Notes: generated by a model not told the origin, from the sequence alone. 64,000 bases of DNA from Bacillus sp. FJAT-47783 (GCF_022808615.1 NZ_JAKZKS010000001.1:310001-374000); one strand, 5' to 3'. Counted from the first letter of the stretch, positions 8,661-18,979 are shown. Program-made: numbers and translations.

Positions 8661-9171
8661 AGAAGAAAAATATGTAACAGACTCATTTGTTGATGGACTA
8701 TGGGATGTATATGAGTCTGAATTAAACCGTGCAAGAAATTTTGACATTAAACAACAGGATGCCTATTTAAGTGCATTAAAAGAAGCAACAAAATTTTCAA
8801 AAGAATTTCGTAATACGTTAAAAAGCCTTTATACAGAAGCAAGCAAAGTAAACACTGCTATGGCAACTGAATTCGTAAATAATGCTACAGGTAATGTAGA
8901 TCAATCATCTAAAGATAGTCAAAAACAAATACTCGACCTTGCTACCCAGTTAGAAAAACTTGCGTTAACTCCCTATCAAGCATCTTTAGACCTAATCGAT
9001 CGAGTGGAAGAAAAAATGATCGAAAACAGTGAAGCCTATTTCGATCATGTGCGTCAGAGTCGAAAAGTAATGGTACCTCATACAGATGAATACTTAAAGC
9101 TAGTCAAAGAAAACCATAAAAAATTTACACACCTTTTTGAAAACAGCTTCCGTGCATTCGTTAACAGCTAA
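8632..9171 (+). CDS. phaP: Polyhydroxyalkanoate granule protein (phasin) PhaP
   Basis: This 179-residue protein is mostly helical, without signal peptide or membrane segment, and is rich in charged amphipathic stretches (for example residues 15-50 and 95-150). It resembles the B. megaterium-type phasin by sequence pattern and by linkage to phaQ. Phasins coat PHB granules and control their size. It has a strong SD (AGGGGAGGA) just before the ATG inside the phaQ 3' end. The PHA synthase genes phaR, phaB and phaC, which lie next to phaQP in B. megaterium, are not adjacent here and must be elsewhere if PHA is made. Confidence 0.88.
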   Translation: MTQRKTATNKEEKYVTDSFVDGLWDVYESELNRARNFDIKQQDAYLSALKEATKFSKEFRNTLKSLYTEASKVNTAMATEFVNNATGNVDQSSKDSQKQILDLATQLEKLALTPYQASLDLIDRVEEKMIENSEAYFDHVRQSRKVMVPHTDEYLKLVKENHKKFTHLFENSFRAFVNS

Positions 9172-9292
9172 GAACAAAAATGTGAGAGCTTCGCTAAAGT
9201 GGCGTACAACTGTACCATTTCAGTAGGAGATAAAGGAAATTCGGGCGAGTAAGTGAATAGATGTTGATTCCCCCAGAATTTTTTCCTACATG

Positions 9293-9511
9293 ATAAAGTG
9301 AAACTTCATTCAGTGGGGGTTTTTTCATCCCCCACTAAATGTTAGTCCCTGCGGGATGCCTAAAGGCCCTTGTGACCCACAGGATGTGGCGCTCTTAGTC
9401 TGTGTTCATTTTTTTCGGACCTTTACGGGCATTTGTCCCCCACCTATCTTCTTTGCTTTTCTACAGAATCTTGAGGTAGGGGTTTTACCGCCCGTTAAGA
9501 GTGGGATAAAG
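9293..9511 (+). repeat. Dispersed intergenic repeat family A, copy 1 (long form)
   Basis: The left end is ATAAAGTGAAACTTCATT, followed by a hairpin (ATTCAGTGGGGG / CCCCCACTAAAT). The right end is GTTAAGAGTGGGATAAAG. Between them is a 100-bp middle found only in this copy, plus the shared block ending in ACAGAATCTTGAGGTAGGGG. It has no convincing coding content. Similar ends recur at 30571, 51707, 53447 and 53921. Confidence 0.85.
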
Positions 9512-9517
9512 GTTTAT

Positions 9518-9559
9518 AAAAAGGGATCAAACTTAAAGGCAGGTTTGATCCCTTTTTAT
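9518..9559. terminator. Bidirectional terminator between phaP and rsiX
   Basis: AAAAAGGGATCAAAC pairs perfectly with GTTTGATCCCTTTTT around a 10-base loop, and flanking A and T runs make it functional on both strands. Confidence 0.85.
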
Positions 9560-9600
9560 AATAATAGAAAGCAGAAAATGGATAATCAACTCTTTTCTAC

Positions 9601-10734
9601 TTAAGAAAAGTCGTGTATAGATACAGGATTAGGAGAATAGGGGACCTTTATTGGCCCTGTAACATCCATTTCGCCAATATATGCTCGATTTAACCCTTCA
9701 AACTTAACATAGTTAAAACCAAATTCTTTTGCTGTCATAAGCATTGCTTCAATCATAATAATCGCCGCATCTTCATTCAAGAAGTCTGTGACTTCTTCAA
9801 AAGTAACTTTTAATAGCTGTTGGTCTGCTTCAACCTTCTCAATCACAATATCCGGTAAAATTGTCGGACTTAATGCTGAATTAATTTGTCGGTCTCCCCT
9901 TTTCATTGCTTGAAAAGCTTCACCAATTGTCTCATATGACTGGGAGGATGGGACTAAAAACGAACGATTCACATCTTCAGGTTGAAAAAGAAAATAGCCT
10001 TTCTTTAATAATTGCTCGATATTCACCTCCGTCACTTTATCACCGATTGGAAGTTGAATACCGGGTTGATGATTGGTAAACAATTTGACTTTATCGTAAT
10101 GTTGCCACCTAAATGTTTCGCGGAGTATGTTTTTAAATGTTTGCCTATCGTACGTCATGTTTTTAATATTTTCAGGTGGAACATTCATCTGTACGATAGA
10201 GTCGACGTCAAACATTTCCGTATTCTCTAGTTCATTCGTTTCAAGTCCGTATTCTTCATCATTAAATTGTTGTATTAAATGTTGAACTTGATTTGCAGGT
10301 GGTTCCTTGCCATTTCCAATAAAGCTAACGGGTATGACAATTTCATTTGTTTCATCCAAAAAACCAACTGTCACAATTTGAGATGTATTCTCGTGAACAA
10401 CGTAAGTCTGTTGAGGACCGAGTGTATCCTTTGCTGACGAAAGTGGTGCCATTTCTTTTGAATATTTGTGTGCACGGCTTTCCTCAGCTAATGATGCACC
10501 ACTCATTTCCGTTGCTTGCTCTTCATTGTAAAACAATGAGGGAAAGGAAATATAGACAAACAAGAGAAGCGCAGCAAAACTAAAAGTAGGGAAGAGCCAA
10601 TACAGTTGTTTTTTACGCTTTCGATGTTGAATTTGTACCCAAATCTCCTTCTTTCCCCTCGTATCTTCGATTTTAGGCAATTCATTCAACAATTGCTTCA
10701 CATTGTCGTCATTCCACCGAAAGTTTTTGGTCAT
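9601..10734 (-). CDS. rsiX: Anti-sigma factor RsiX
   Basis: This 377-residue protein has a cytoplasmic N-terminal segment (sigma-binding) of about 50 residues, one membrane helix at about 52-68 (LFPTFSFAALLLFVYISF), and a large extracytoplasmic domain. Architecture, length and position directly after sigX match B. subtilis RsiX (368 residues), which sequesters SigX at the membrane. SD AGGAGG precedes the ATG with a nine-base spacer, and the start lies 26 bp inside the sigX 3' end. The signal that relieves inhibition is not evident from sequence. Confidence 0.88.
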   Translation of the reverse strand: MTKNFRWNDDNVKQLLNELPKIEDTRGKKEIWVQIQHRKRKKQLYWLFPTFSFAALLLFVYISFPSLFYNEEQATEMSGASLAEESRAHKYSKEMAPLSSAKDTLGPQQTYVVHENTSQIVTVGFLDETNEIVIPVSFIGNGKEPPANQVQHLIQQFNDEEYGLETNELENTEMFDVDSIVQMNVPPENIKNMTYDRQTFKNILRETFRWQHYDKVKLFTNHQPGIQLPIGDKVTEVNIEQLLKKGYFLFQPEDVNRSFLVPSSQSYETIGEAFQAMKRGDRQINSALSPTILPDIVIEKVEADQQLLKVTFEEVTDFLNEDAAIIMIEAMLMTAKEFGFNYVKFEGLNRAYIGEMDVTGPIKVPYSPNPVSIHDFS

Positions 10735-11263
10735 GGGAATCGACCTCCTGTTCGTCTTTAATCCGTTCCATTTCTTTTTTTAATGACTTAATGGCCCGAT
10801 GCGCGGTCGTCTTCACTTTACTTTCTGTCCACCCTAATATAGATGCTGTTTCGGAGATCGACAAATCTTTAAAATAACGTAATAAAATAACGGATCTTTG
10901 ATTCACATTACATGCATCAAGCGCTTTATATAATAACTGAATGTCCTCACGCTCAATTGCAATTTCTTCCGGTAACGGGCCTTCGTCCATGATAGATGTT
11001 TTTTCAAAATCAAACTTTTCAAGTATGCGCTGACGGAGAGATTTTTGTTTCCGGAAATAATCTATGGCAACATGGCGTGCAATTGAAAACAGCCATGTCT
11101 TTTCGCTACTTCTTCCTTCAAAACGATTGTAAGATTTTAATACTTTTATATACACATCTTGTACTAAATCTTCGGCAACATTTTTATCTTTCACCATGTA
11201 GAATAAAAATTGAAAAAGATCATGGTGATACTTTTCATAAAGCTGCTCGAAAGCATCCTCCAT
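10709..11263 (-). CDS. sigX: ECF RNA polymerase sigma factor SigX
   Basis: This 184-residue ECF sigma factor has region 2 (EKYHHDLFQFLFYMVKD, then AEDLVQDVYIKVLKSYNRFE and TWLFSIARHVAIDYFRK) and region 4 (NQRSVILLRYFKDLSISETA, then GWTESKVKTTAHRA). In B. subtilis SigX governs cell-envelope modification such as D-alanylation and phospholipid composition, lowering net negative surface charge. SD is CGGAGGG. A perfect SigX-type promoter lies 26 bp upstream. It is next to resE in B. subtilis; here one gene intervenes. Confidence 0.95.
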   Translation of the reverse strand: MEDAFEQLYEKYHHDLFQFLFYMVKDKNVAEDLVQDVYIKVLKSYNRFEGRSSEKTWLFSIARHVAIDYFRKQKSLRQRILEKFDFEKTSIMDEGPLPEEIAIEREDIQLLYKALDACNVNQRSVILLRYFKDLSISETASILGWTESKVKTTAHRAIKSLKKEMERIKDEQEVDSHDQKLSVE

Positions 11264-11288
11264 GTATTACCCTCCGTTCAAAGTATTT

Positions 11289-11315
11289 GTCGAAAGAGAC
11301 GGTAAAAAAGTTACA
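11289..11315 (-). promoter_or_regulatory. SigX autoregulatory promoter
   Basis: On the minus strand, TGTAAC (11310-11315), a 17-bp spacer and CGAC (11289-11292) match the known SigX promoter consensus exactly. The position upstream of sigX indicates positive autoregulation. Confidence 0.85.
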
Positions 11316-11467
11316 TCACTCGAGTGTGCTCAAAGGGAGGACGTCCGTTCGGATCAAAAGGCTAATGACGATCGAGATCCGAATGACAATGAAATGCGTC
11401 TGATCATTCCTCTCATATTTAGCAACTGTTAAAATTAGACAAAAAGAAAGGGCCCACTATTGTGACC

Positions 11468-12043
11468 CTATTGTTTTTTCGAACGAAAAACTATCGCACT
11501 ACGTTCATATTCAATATCTTTTTTACCTGAACGGTTATTAATGACACGAGCTAACGCAAATAAATAATCGGAAAGTCGGTTCATATATTTTAATACCGGT
11601 TCATGTATTTTTTCAACTTTTTGTAGTGAAACAATCATTCGTTCTGCTCTTCTAGCTATCGTTCGTGCAATATGAATGGTGCTTGCTGCTTCTGTTCCAC
11701 CTGGTAAAATAAATCGTTCAAGTGGTGGAGCTTCTTTTACGTATTCATCAATTCTTTGTTCTAAAAACTGCACCATCTCTTCCGTTGTTTTAAATGGATT
11801 CTTTTGTTTCTCATAAACAACGGCTAAATCCCCACCGCAATCAAATAATTCATGTTGAATTTTTTCTAACTCGTTATAAATATCACGAAACGGCTCACTT
11901 GTCAATTTTGTCATCGCTAATCCAATAAAAGCATTGAGCTCATCGATCGTTCCATATGCTTGTACACGTAAATCGTCTTTATCAACACGTCCTCCAATAA
12001 TACTCGTTTGCCCTTTATCACCCGTTTTTGTATAAATATTCAT
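11468..12043 (-). CDS. PduO-type ATP:cob(I)alamin adenosyltransferase
   Basis: This 191-residue enzyme transfers the adenosyl group of ATP to cob(I)alamin to give adenosylcobalamin. The N-terminal ATP-binding motif (YTKTGDKGQTSIIGG), then VQAYGTIDELNAFIG, and the conserved RTIARRAERM (near 128) with YMNRLSDYLFALAR (near 150) identify the PduO family, with YvqK as the B. subtilis counterpart. SD GGGAGGGAG. In B. subtilis yvqK is elsewhere; here it sits between resE and sigX in the same direction. Adenosylcobalamin-dependent enzymes are not in this window. Confidence 0.93.
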   Translation of the reverse strand: MNIYTKTGDKGQTSIIGGRVDKDDLRVQAYGTIDELNAFIGLAMTKLTSEPFRDIYNELEKIQHELFDCGGDLAVVYEKQKNPFKTTEEMVQFLEQRIDEYVKEAPPLERFILPGGTEAASTIHIARTIARRAERMIVSLQKVEKIHEPVLKYMNRLSDYLFALARVINNRSGKKDIEYERSAIVFRSKKQ

Positions 12044-12133
12044 CCAATCTCCCTCCCCAATTTCACTTCTTTACATTTCATTTTATAGAATTTTACGAAT
12101 AAGCAAAAGACATATTTGTAAAGCTACGACCAT

Positions 12134-13915
12134 CTACTGATTTTTCGGGAGATAAATACTAAAAGTGGTGCCTTCGTCAACTTTACTATGTACGTGAATG
12201 TTTCCGTTATGGGCATCAACGATGTTTTTGGCAATCGCAAGGCCAAGACCCGTTCCAGACCTGCCTCTCGTTCTCGCCTTATCCGCTTTATAGAAGCGTT
12301 CGAATACGAAAGGTAAATCTTCTTTACTAATCCCACTTCCGCTATCCTGTACATCCAATTTCAGTCCATTATCTGTTTCTTGAATCGTTAATTTTACAAA
12401 ACCACCACTTTTTGTATGTCTAATCGCATTATCGATTAAATTTGTTAGCACTTGCTCGATTCGATCAGGATCAAAAAATCCCTCATTTACTTCATTCATC
12501 CAATGAACTGTTAATTCAATTTCTTTTTCCTTTGCTGGTTTTTGGAATTTCCTTACTACTTTCTCGATAAATGGATGGAATGGTATACGCTCATAGTTTA
12601 AAGATATATGTCCTGCTTCCATTCGTGCTAAATCAAGTAAGTCATTGACAAGACGCCCCATACGTAATGATTCGTCATAAATTACTTGAACAATTTCTTT
12701 ACGTTCTTCTTCGCTTGTTGGAATATCATCTAAAATAGCTTCACTATACCCTTGTAGCATCGAAATCGGTGTTCTTAATTCGTGTGATACATTCGCAATA
12801 AAATCTTTACGTAATTTATCCAATCTTCTTTCTTCCGTCATATCTCGGAGAACAATGACAGCTCCTCTAACATTCGATTGATTGTATAAGGAACTCATAA
12901 TAACAACCCATGTTCGACCTTGCAATTGAACTTCCGTTACTTGTTCTCGTTGTGTAGAGGCTACTTGCTGAAACAATTCTTTTACTTTAGGCGGGAGCTC
13001 TTCCCCTTTTTCAACGTTCATTTCTTGTTCATAATACCACGCTTGTAAAAAACGTTCCGCTGGTGGGTTTGTGACAAGTATTGTGCCATCAATATTTAAC
13101 GTAATAACACCATCAGCCATACTACTTAATATATTGGATAATTGTTCTTTTTCTTGTCTTAAAGCATTCATATGAAATTGAACTTGCTTTCCCATTTGAT
13201 TGAAGGAGACCGCTAGTTCTCCGATTTCATCGTGTGTAAGCTTCGGAACTTTCGTATTAAACTTCCCATTTGCGAGTTCAATCGCCACTTCCCTCATTTT
13301 TCGGAGCGGATATGTAATTCTCGAAGACAAGAAAAAAGCGAATATCGTTGTTAAAATGATCGCAATCCCGGCAGCTAATAAAATATATTTTGTCGTCTGT
13401 TTCGTAGTTTCATTAATGGCAAGTAGTGGCCTGGCAACAAAAACAGATCCATATTCCCCATTTTTTTCGTAAGGAATCCCGACAATAATCATCTCATTTT
13501 CTTTATGATCAGATGAATTAGAAGACTCATGTGCTTTTACAACACTAATCTCTTTATGCTGATAAAATGCTTCCGATAGCTTTGGATCAGCAAAAATATC
13601 TTGAATCGTAAATTGCGGCGCAAGCTTGCCAATATCAGGAGACTTCCAATATTGCGATGGGTCTTCGACAATTAACACATTCGTTTGTTCATCAGATAGA
13701 TCTACGGCTAGTGATCGAGCTAATTCTTCGTCATCATGGTTTTCTAATATAATCGACATTTTACCTGCTAAAGTTGTTAACTCTTTCTTCGCTGCATCAA
13801 TATGGTAATTTTGCATAAATTGTAACAAGAGCATTGTTAATATTAATAGGGTGAAGGATACGAGGAGTAAAATCGTTCCCCATAGCTTCACGACAACACT
13901 TCGCCAAAACATCAT
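12134..13915 (-). CDS. resE: Sensor histidine kinase ResE
   Basis: This 593-residue membrane kinase has a TM helix at about 12-33, an extracytoplasmic sensor region, a second TM at about 178-198, HAMP ([20 protein letters not shown]), PAS (about 255-365), HisKA with [12 protein letters not shown] (phospho-acceptor His near 376), and HATPase_c with [17 protein letters not shown] and GTGLGLAI. ResE phosphorylates ResD under oxygen limitation or nitric oxide and controls respiration genes in B. subtilis. Its start overlaps the resD stop by 4 bp, so the two are translationally coupled. Confidence 0.95.
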   Translation of the reverse strand: MMFWRSVVVKLWGTILLLVSFTLLILTMLLLQFMQNYHIDAAKKELTTLAGKMSIILENHDDEELARSLAVDLSDEQTNVLIVEDPSQYWKSPDIGKLAPQFTIQDIFADPKLSEAFYQHKEISVVKAHESSNSSDHKENEMIIVGIPYEKNGEYGSVFVARPLLAINETTKQTTKYILLAAGIAIILTTIFAFFLSSRITYPLRKMREVAIELANGKFNTKVPKLTHDEIGELAVSFNQMGKQVQFHMNALRQEKEQLSNILSSMADGVITLNIDGTILVTNPPAERFLQAWYYEQEMNVEKGEELPPKVKELFQQVASTQREQVTEVQLQGRTWVVIMSSLYNQSNVRGAVIVLRDMTEERRLDKLRKDFIANVSHELRTPISMLQGYSEAILDDIPTSEEERKEIVQVIYDESLRMGRLVNDLLDLARMEAGHISLNYERIPFHPFIEKVVRKFQKPAKEKEIELTVHWMNEVNEGFFDPDRIEQVLTNLIDNAIRHTKSGGFVKLTIQETDNGLKLDVQDSGSGISKEDLPFVFERFYKADKARTRGRSGTGLGLAIAKNIVDAHNGNIHVHSKVDEGTTFSIYLPKNQ

Positions 13916-14634
13916 TCACCCACAACCTCAAATTTATAACCGACACCCCAAACCGTTACAATCATTTTCGCCGCTTCAGGTGATACTTTATTTAACTTTT
14001 CCCTTAATCGTTTAACATGTGTATCGACGGTTCGTAAGTCACCAAAAAATTCATATTGCCACACTTCCTTTAGCAATTTTTCACGATCATACACTTTATC
14101 TGGTGATTTCGCTAAAAAGTATAGTAATTCGTATTCTTTAGGTGTTAAATTTACTTCATTGCCACCTGCTGTTACACGATGTGCATCGTGGTCAATAGTT
14201 AAGTAAGGAAATACAATGATATTTTTCGCCGTTGCGTCTGTTTTTAAATAACTCGTAGGAGAAGAGCGTCTTAATATCGCCTTCACCCTTAGGACAACTT
14301 CTCGCGGGCTAAATGGTTTAACAATATAATCATCAGCACCAGCTTCTAACCCATGCACACGATTCGCTTCTTCCCCTTTTGCAGTTAACATAATGATTGG
14401 GGTCGCTTTTTTCTCTCGAATCAAACGACAAACCTCAACACCATCCATACCCGGCATCATTATATCTAAAATGATTAAATCATAATTTTGATTGAGTGCC
14501 ATTTCAAGCGCTTCGTCCCCATTTTCAGCCTCTTCAATCTGATAGTTTTCTCGTTCTAAGTACATCTTCAATAAACGACGAATTCTTTCTTCATCGTCAA
14601 CAACTAAAATTTTGCCTTCTTGTAACTGTTCCAT
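13912..14634 (-). CDS. resD: Response regulator ResD
   Basis: This OmpR/PhoB-type regulator has 240 residues. The receiver has acidic pocket DDEE near residue 13, phospho-acceptor Asp57 in [10 protein letters not shown] and the conserved Lys in IVKPFSP. The C-terminal winged helix carries [16 protein letters not shown] and the recognition region [14 protein letters not shown]. It activates anaerobic respiration and cytochrome biogenesis genes, including resABC itself in B. subtilis. A terminator-like hairpin separates it from resC, so resDE may also have its own promoter. Confidence 0.96.
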   Translation of the reverse strand: MEQLQEGKILVVDDEERIRRLLKMYLERENYQIEEAENGDEALEMALNQNYDLIILDIMMPGMDGVEVCRLIREKKATPIIMLTAKGEEANRVHGLEAGADDYIVKPFSPREVVLRVKAILRRSSPTSYLKTDATAKNIIVFPYLTIDHDAHRVTAGGNEVNLTPKEYELLYFLAKSPDKVYDREKLLKEVWQYEFFGDLRTVDTHVKRLREKLNKVSPEAAKMIVTVWGVGYKFEVVGE

Positions 14635-14663
14635 TCATTATTCCTCCTTCATACCAACTTTTT

Positions 14664-14714
14664 AAAAAGGGGCTGTCCAATTAGTCGATTTTTTCGGCCT
14701 TGGATGCCCCTTTT
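14664..14714 (-). terminator. Hairpin between resC and resD (partial terminator)
   Basis: On the minus strand, AAAAGGGGC...CCAA pairs with TTGGACAGCCCC and is followed by TTTTT. It would reduce read-through from resABC into resDE. Confidence 0.6.
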
Positions 14715-14791
14715 ACAGTTTAAAATGCTGATTGATCAACATTTTAGATTTTCAATTTTTAAGAGGTTTTCCCTAATTGCTTCCCTTCTTA

Positions 14792-15967
14792 TTATGCATA
14801 TGAATGCAATCCAGCAATCACTAAGTTTACAAATATTAGATTAAACATAATAATAGCAAACCCAATTACTGCCAACCAGGCAGACCGTTCTCCGTGCCAG
14901 CCTCTTGATAGCCTTAAATGTAAGAATGCTGCATAAAACAGCCATGTGATAAGAGCCCATACTTCTTTCGGGTCCCATCCCCAAAAACGAGTCCAAGCAA
15001 TTTGTGCCCATATCATCGCAAAGATTAATGCCCCTAATGTAAAAACAGGAAATCCGATGGCAACAGAACGGTAGCCAATTTCATCAACAATATCTAAGTT
15101 CAAGTTTTTCACAAATGGCTGTAACGCTTGTGAAATGCGCTTTCGTAGAATAAGACGAATGAAACCGTATAACACAAATCCTACCATTGTCGACCAAATG
15201 ACAGTATTAAGCTTTCTTGCCGATATAATAGCCGGAACCTCCAAAAATGCTTCCAACTTTCCCTCTGTTAAAAGCTCTCCCTCATTTGGGCCGATAAGAG
15301 CAGGCATCGAGTATACCATTTCACTTTCTACACCATTTTTATCAATCCATTTATATACCGCTTCATATCCTATTGCACGAAATGTAGAAGATATGATAAT
15401 AAAGGCTAACGTAGTCACAACAACGAACATAACAGCTTCTAGCCAAAATGTTTTTTTAGAAGGTTTTGATTGATCAACCGCTTTGACTAAATAGAGAACT
15501 CCAGCAACAAAGCTAACCGCCAAAATGGCTTGCCCAGCAGCAGCTGTCGTTACATGTATTTTTAACCAATCACTTTGAAGAGCTGGAATTAATGGACTAA
15601 TTTCAGTAGGAAACATGCTTGCATAAGCAATTAATAATAGTGCAATCGGTAATGTAAACAAGCCGAGCGGAGCTGTTTTATAAATAGCATAAAGGATTAT
15701 AAACGCCCCAACAAGCATCATTCCAAAAAAGGTTGTAAACTCAAACAAATTACTCACAGGTGCATGACCTGCTGCTACCCAACGTGTGATAAAATACCCA
15801 ATTTGTGCAAGAAAGCCGGCAATGGTAATGAGAAACCCGATTCGGGCCCATCTGTTTTGTTTGTCGTATTCTTTTCTTTTATCTCGTATCGCACCGGCAA
15901 AAAACAAAGTTCCAATTAAATACATAAAAAACGCGATATACAATAAATTACTACTTAGTTGTGCCAC
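14792..15967 (-). CDS. resC: Cytochrome c biogenesis protein ResC (CcsA/CcsB-type)
   Basis: This 391-residue polytopic protein has about eight membrane helices and the haem-handling tryptophan-rich motif [23 protein letters not shown] near residues 318-340, typical of CcsA/ResC. With ResB it moves haem across the membrane and attaches it to apocytochrome c (system II). GTG start with SD AGGAGGG. It lies between resB and resD in the conserved resABCDE order. Confidence 0.95.
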   Translation of the reverse strand: MAQLSSNLLYIAFFMYLIGTLFFAGAIRDKRKEYDKQNRWARIGFLITIAGFLAQIGYFITRWVAAGHAPVSNLFEFTTFFGMMLVGAFIILYAIYKTAPLGLFTLPIALLLIAYASMFPTEISPLIPALQSDWLKIHVTTAAAGQAILAVSFVAGVLYLVKAVDQSKPSKKTFWLEAVMFVVVTTLAFIIISSTFRAIGYEAVYKWIDKNGVESEMVYSMPALIGPNEGELLTEGKLEAFLEVPAIISARKLNTVIWSTMVGFVLYGFIRLILRKRISQALQPFVKNLNLDIVDEIGYRSVAIGFPVFTLGALIFAMIWAQIAWTRFWGWDPKEVWALITWLFYAAFLHLRLSRGWHGERSAWLAVIGFAIIMFNLIFVNLVIAGLHSYA

Positions 15968-15985
15968 GTCATTCCCTCCTACTTA

Positions 15986-17617
15986 TTAGGCTTCCTTTAA
16001 TTGTTTTTGATCGACGGGCTCTTGAATCATTGTACCATCAATAACTATTTCAATTTCTTTCTTTAAGCCAAACCAGTTTTTGTTTGTATGTCCTGCAACG
16101 TGTACTTTCTGTCCATCTTTCCGAATCCAAATACGACGATGATGCCAATAAGAGCCTTGAATGACGCCAATCATAAAAATAGCACCACCGATGCCAAGAA
16201 TCCATAGTGTTAAATCTTTTCGGACTGTTAGACCGGTCACATTCACTGATTTTACACCAGCAAATTTCATTTTATACTTGTTGTTATCATTTGGTTCAAT
16301 CGTCTGCTGAATGGCAACAAAGCTTGTCTCACCTTCTGGATTATTAGGTGTAATCATTTTAAATACGAATGCCGGGTTGTTCGGCATTCTTGTCTTTGTC
16401 GCAGGATTTCCTTCTGAATCAAAATAAAAGTCAGGTAAATAGCTGGCAATCTCAACTTTATAGCCATCTCCTAAGTCGTATGACCTCTCAGGGTTTAGTA
16501 AATCAACCGTTATTTGTCCATAACTCGTTTCAGTGTCTTTATCAATTAATTCAAACTTCATTTGATTTAATTCACTTAATCGGTAGTCCACTTGATAAAG
16601 AGCAAATGATTCAAACTTAAGTGGCTCGTTTACACGAATTTCATCATCTTTTATTTTATGTAATTCAGCTTCCTGACCAGGCAATGTATCTTCCGCCTTT
16701 TTATAAAGCGTCACATTGGTCTGATAATTCTTGACTACTTCTCCATCACCTACACGAGTAATTGCCTCTTGAAACACATCTTTTTCTTTTTCCGCCGAGT
16801 ACGTTTCATAAATAAATTGATGATTTTCTAAATAATACGTTCCGTCTGTTCCAGGAATTTCTCGCGTTTCACCTTCTCTTAACCACAATACTTCATCCAC
16901 ATACATTCCCGGTACGTACCGAAGCATGACACCAAATAAGAAAATGATTAAACCGATATGATTGACATAAGGTCCCCATCGTGAAAAGCGATTCTTCTCT
17001 GCTAATATGTTTCCATTTTCTTCGCGTACTTTGTATCGTTTCGCCTGTAATTTTGATTTTACAAGTTGCATCGTTTCTTCCACATTTTCGACGACTGATT
17101 CACTATATAACCGTTGTCGCTTTAAAAAAGATTCATGACGTGTAATGCCTTGCTTTTTTAAAGCTCGGTATAGGGGAATGACACGATCCAAACTGCATAT
17201 TACGAGTGATACACCGATGGATGCAACTAAAATCATATACCACCAAGATCCATATAAATTATGAAAGCCTAATACATAATAAGCTTGCCCGAAGACCCCA
17301 TACTCATCACGGTAAAATTCTTCTGGAGGTACATTCGGCGGAATGTACATTTCTTGTGGAAAGATCGTACCGATCGCCGAAGCAATCAACGTAATAATAA
17401 TAAGCCAAACGCCTACTTTTACAGAGGAGAAAAAGTTCCAAATCTTATCAATGAATGTTTTGTTATACGTTTGCGACCTTCTTGCACTTCCATCATATCG
17501 CATATCAAGCATTTGTTTCGTGTCTTGATTTTCCTCACCGATAGAGCGCCCACAATTTTCGCAAAGAACGGTTCCAAGAGGGTTCACATGACCGCATTCA
17601 CATTTTATTTCCTTCAT
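15986..17617 (-). CDS. resB: Cytochrome c biogenesis protein ResB (Ccs1-type)
   Basis: This 543-residue protein starts with a zinc-ribbon-like tail (CECGHVNPLG...CENCGRSI), then a Ccs1 core: TM helices near 70-90 and 120-140, a third at 215-230, a large extracytoplasmic domain, and a final TM near 465-485. It is the partner of ResC in system II cytochrome c assembly. The N-terminal CxC...CxxC motif is common in Bacillaceae ResB. It begins 17 bp after resA. Confidence 0.94.
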   Translation of the reverse strand: MKEIKCECGHVNPLGTVLCENCGRSIGEENQDTKQMLDMRYDGSARRSQTYNKTFIDKIWNFFSSVKVGVWLIIITLIASAIGTIFPQEMYIPPNVPPEEFYRDEYGVFGQAYYVLGFHNLYGSWWYMILVASIGVSLVICSLDRVIPLYRALKKQGITRHESFLKRQRLYSESVVENVEETMQLVKSKLQAKRYKVREENGNILAEKNRFSRWGPYVNHIGLIIFLFGVMLRYVPGMYVDEVLWLREGETREIPGTDGTYYLENHQFIYETYSAEKEKDVFQEAITRVGDGEVVKNYQTNVTLYKKAEDTLPGQEAELHKIKDDEIRVNEPLKFESFALYQVDYRLSELNQMKFELIDKDTETSYGQITVDLLNPERSYDLGDGYKVEIASYLPDFYFDSEGNPATKTRMPNNPAFVFKMITPNNPEGETSFVAIQQTIEPNDNNKYKMKFAGVKSVNVTGLTVRKDLTLWILGIGGAIFMIGVIQGSYWHHRRIWIRKDGQKVHVAGHTNKNWFGLKKEIEIVIDGTMIQEPVDQKQLKEA

Positions 17618-17633
17618 GTTGAAAACTCCCTAT

Positions 17634-18155
17634 CTAAGGTTTAATTAATTCCATATAATTACTTACATCTCGCTCTGTCATTTGCCCTGTAATAATTTTG
17701 ACAACCTTTCCATTTTTATCGATTAAAAAGGTAGTCGGTAGTGGATCTACACCATATGCATTTAATACTTCCATCTTTTTATCGAGTACAATTGGAAAAG
17801 TTAATCCGTGTTGATTCGCAAAATTTTCAACAGCGATTTTTGATTCACCGACATTAATCGCTAATATTTCAACACCTTCATTTTTATAATGTTTGTATTG
17901 TCTTTCCATATAGGGCATTTCTCGTTTACACGGTTCACACCATGTTCCCCAAAAGTTTATAAATACACCTTTGCCAGCAAAATCAGATAGCTTGTACGAA
18001 TCTCCCTGTAAATCGTTTAGGACAAAATCAGGGGCTTTTGAACCTACTTGAACTTTTTCTTTACTAACAATAAAATTTGCATATAACGTATAACCTAGTG
18101 CGGCTAGTAATATAAATAAAATAGCTGAGCGCATGATGAGTCGATTTCTTTTCAT
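17634..18155 (-). CDS. resA: Membrane-anchored thiol-disulfide oxidoreductase ResA
   Basis: This 173-residue protein has an N-terminal anchor (about 8-28), then a thioredoxin fold with active site WCEPCK (Cys73, Cys76) and cis-proline region [10 protein letters not shown]. The CEPC motif is diagnostic for ResA, which reduces apocytochrome c cysteines on the outer membrane face before haem attachment. It is first of the res cluster, downstream of rluB on the same strand. Confidence 0.96.
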   Translation of the reverse strand: MKRNRLIMRSAILFILLAALGYTLYANFIVSKEKVQVGSKAPDFVLNDLQGDSYKLSDFAGKGVFINFWGTWCEPCKREMPYMERQYKHYKNEGVEILAINVGESKIAVENFANQHGLTFPIVLDKKMEVLNAYGVDPLPTTFLIDKNGKVVKIITGQMTERDVSNYMELIKP

Positions 18156-18244
18156 GAGTCAAACTCCTTTAACAATGCATTCCGTATCATTATATCATTT
18201 TTTTCTGTTCACAAATTGACCACATTTTTGACGGTTATGTGAAT

Positions 18245-18979
18245 TTATCGCTTATCCCTTCCATGCTCGGCAATTTGCCTTAAACGTTTCACTTCATGTG
18301 GAGATAATTCTCGAACGTCACCCGGTCTTAATCCTCGTAAATCTAAAAACGCAAATCGTTCACGCTTTAGCTTTAAAACAGGATGGCCAATTCGCTCAAA
18401 CATTCTTCTTACTTGACGATTTCGGCCTTCATGTATCATTATTTCAACAATAGCCGTTTGTTTTTTCTTATCAATGGACATCATTTTCACTCGTGCTGGT
18501 GCTGTCATGCCATCTTCTAACATGACACCTCTTTCCAATTGTTTTAATTCTGTTTTATTCGGGATTCCTTTCACTTTCGCCACATACACTTTTTCAATTT
18601 CGTATCGTGGATGCATAAGTAAATTCGCAAATTCACCATCGTTCGTTAATAATAGTAAGCCAGATGTATCATAATCAAGACGACCGATTGGGTAAACACG
18701 CTGTTCGATTCCTTCTAAAAAGTCGGTCACTACTTTTCGATCTTTATCATCCTTCACACTTGAAATGACGCCTTTTGGCTTGTACAACATAAAATAGACG
18801 GGCTCCTCTCTTTCCACCGGTATCCCCTCTACTTCAACACGATCTTGGTCGGATACTTTCACACCTAATTCTCGCACGATTTTTCCATTCACTTTCACTT
18901 TTCCGTCCAAAATGAGTTGTTCAGCTTTTCTTCTTGATGCAATGCCTGCATGTGCAATCACTTTTTGTAAACGTTCCAT
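18245..18979 (-). CDS. rluB: 23S rRNA pseudouridine synthase RluB
   Basis: This 244-residue RsuA/RluB-family enzyme has an N-terminal S4 RNA-binding domain (LQKVIAHAGIASRRKAEQLI) and a catalytic domain with the family motif YPIGRLDYDTSGLLLLTNDG, where the Asp of RLDYDTSG is catalytic. The homologue modifies helix 90-92 region uridine (U2605 in E. coli numbering). It lies upstream of resA, downstream of spmB, as in B. subtilis (ypuL). Start chosen at the ATG with nearby GAGGTGATACG. Confidence 0.93.
   Translation of the reverse strand: MERLQKVIAHAGIASRRKAEQLILDGKVKVNGKIVRELGVKVSDQDRVEVEGIPVEREEPVYFMLYKPKGVISSVKDDKDRKVVTDFLEGIEQRVYPIGRLDYDTSGLLLLTNDGEFANLLMHPRYEIEKVYVAKVKGIPNKTELKQLERGVMLEDGMTAPARVKMMSIDKKKQTAIVEIMIHEGRNRQVRRMFERIGHPVLKLKRERFAFLDLRGLRPGDVRELSPHEVKRLRQIAEHGRDKR

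Noticed and set aside
9356-9604. Open frame of 82 codons on the plus strand
   Set aside because: It lies mainly in a family A repeat, has no ribosome site and continues into a terminator.
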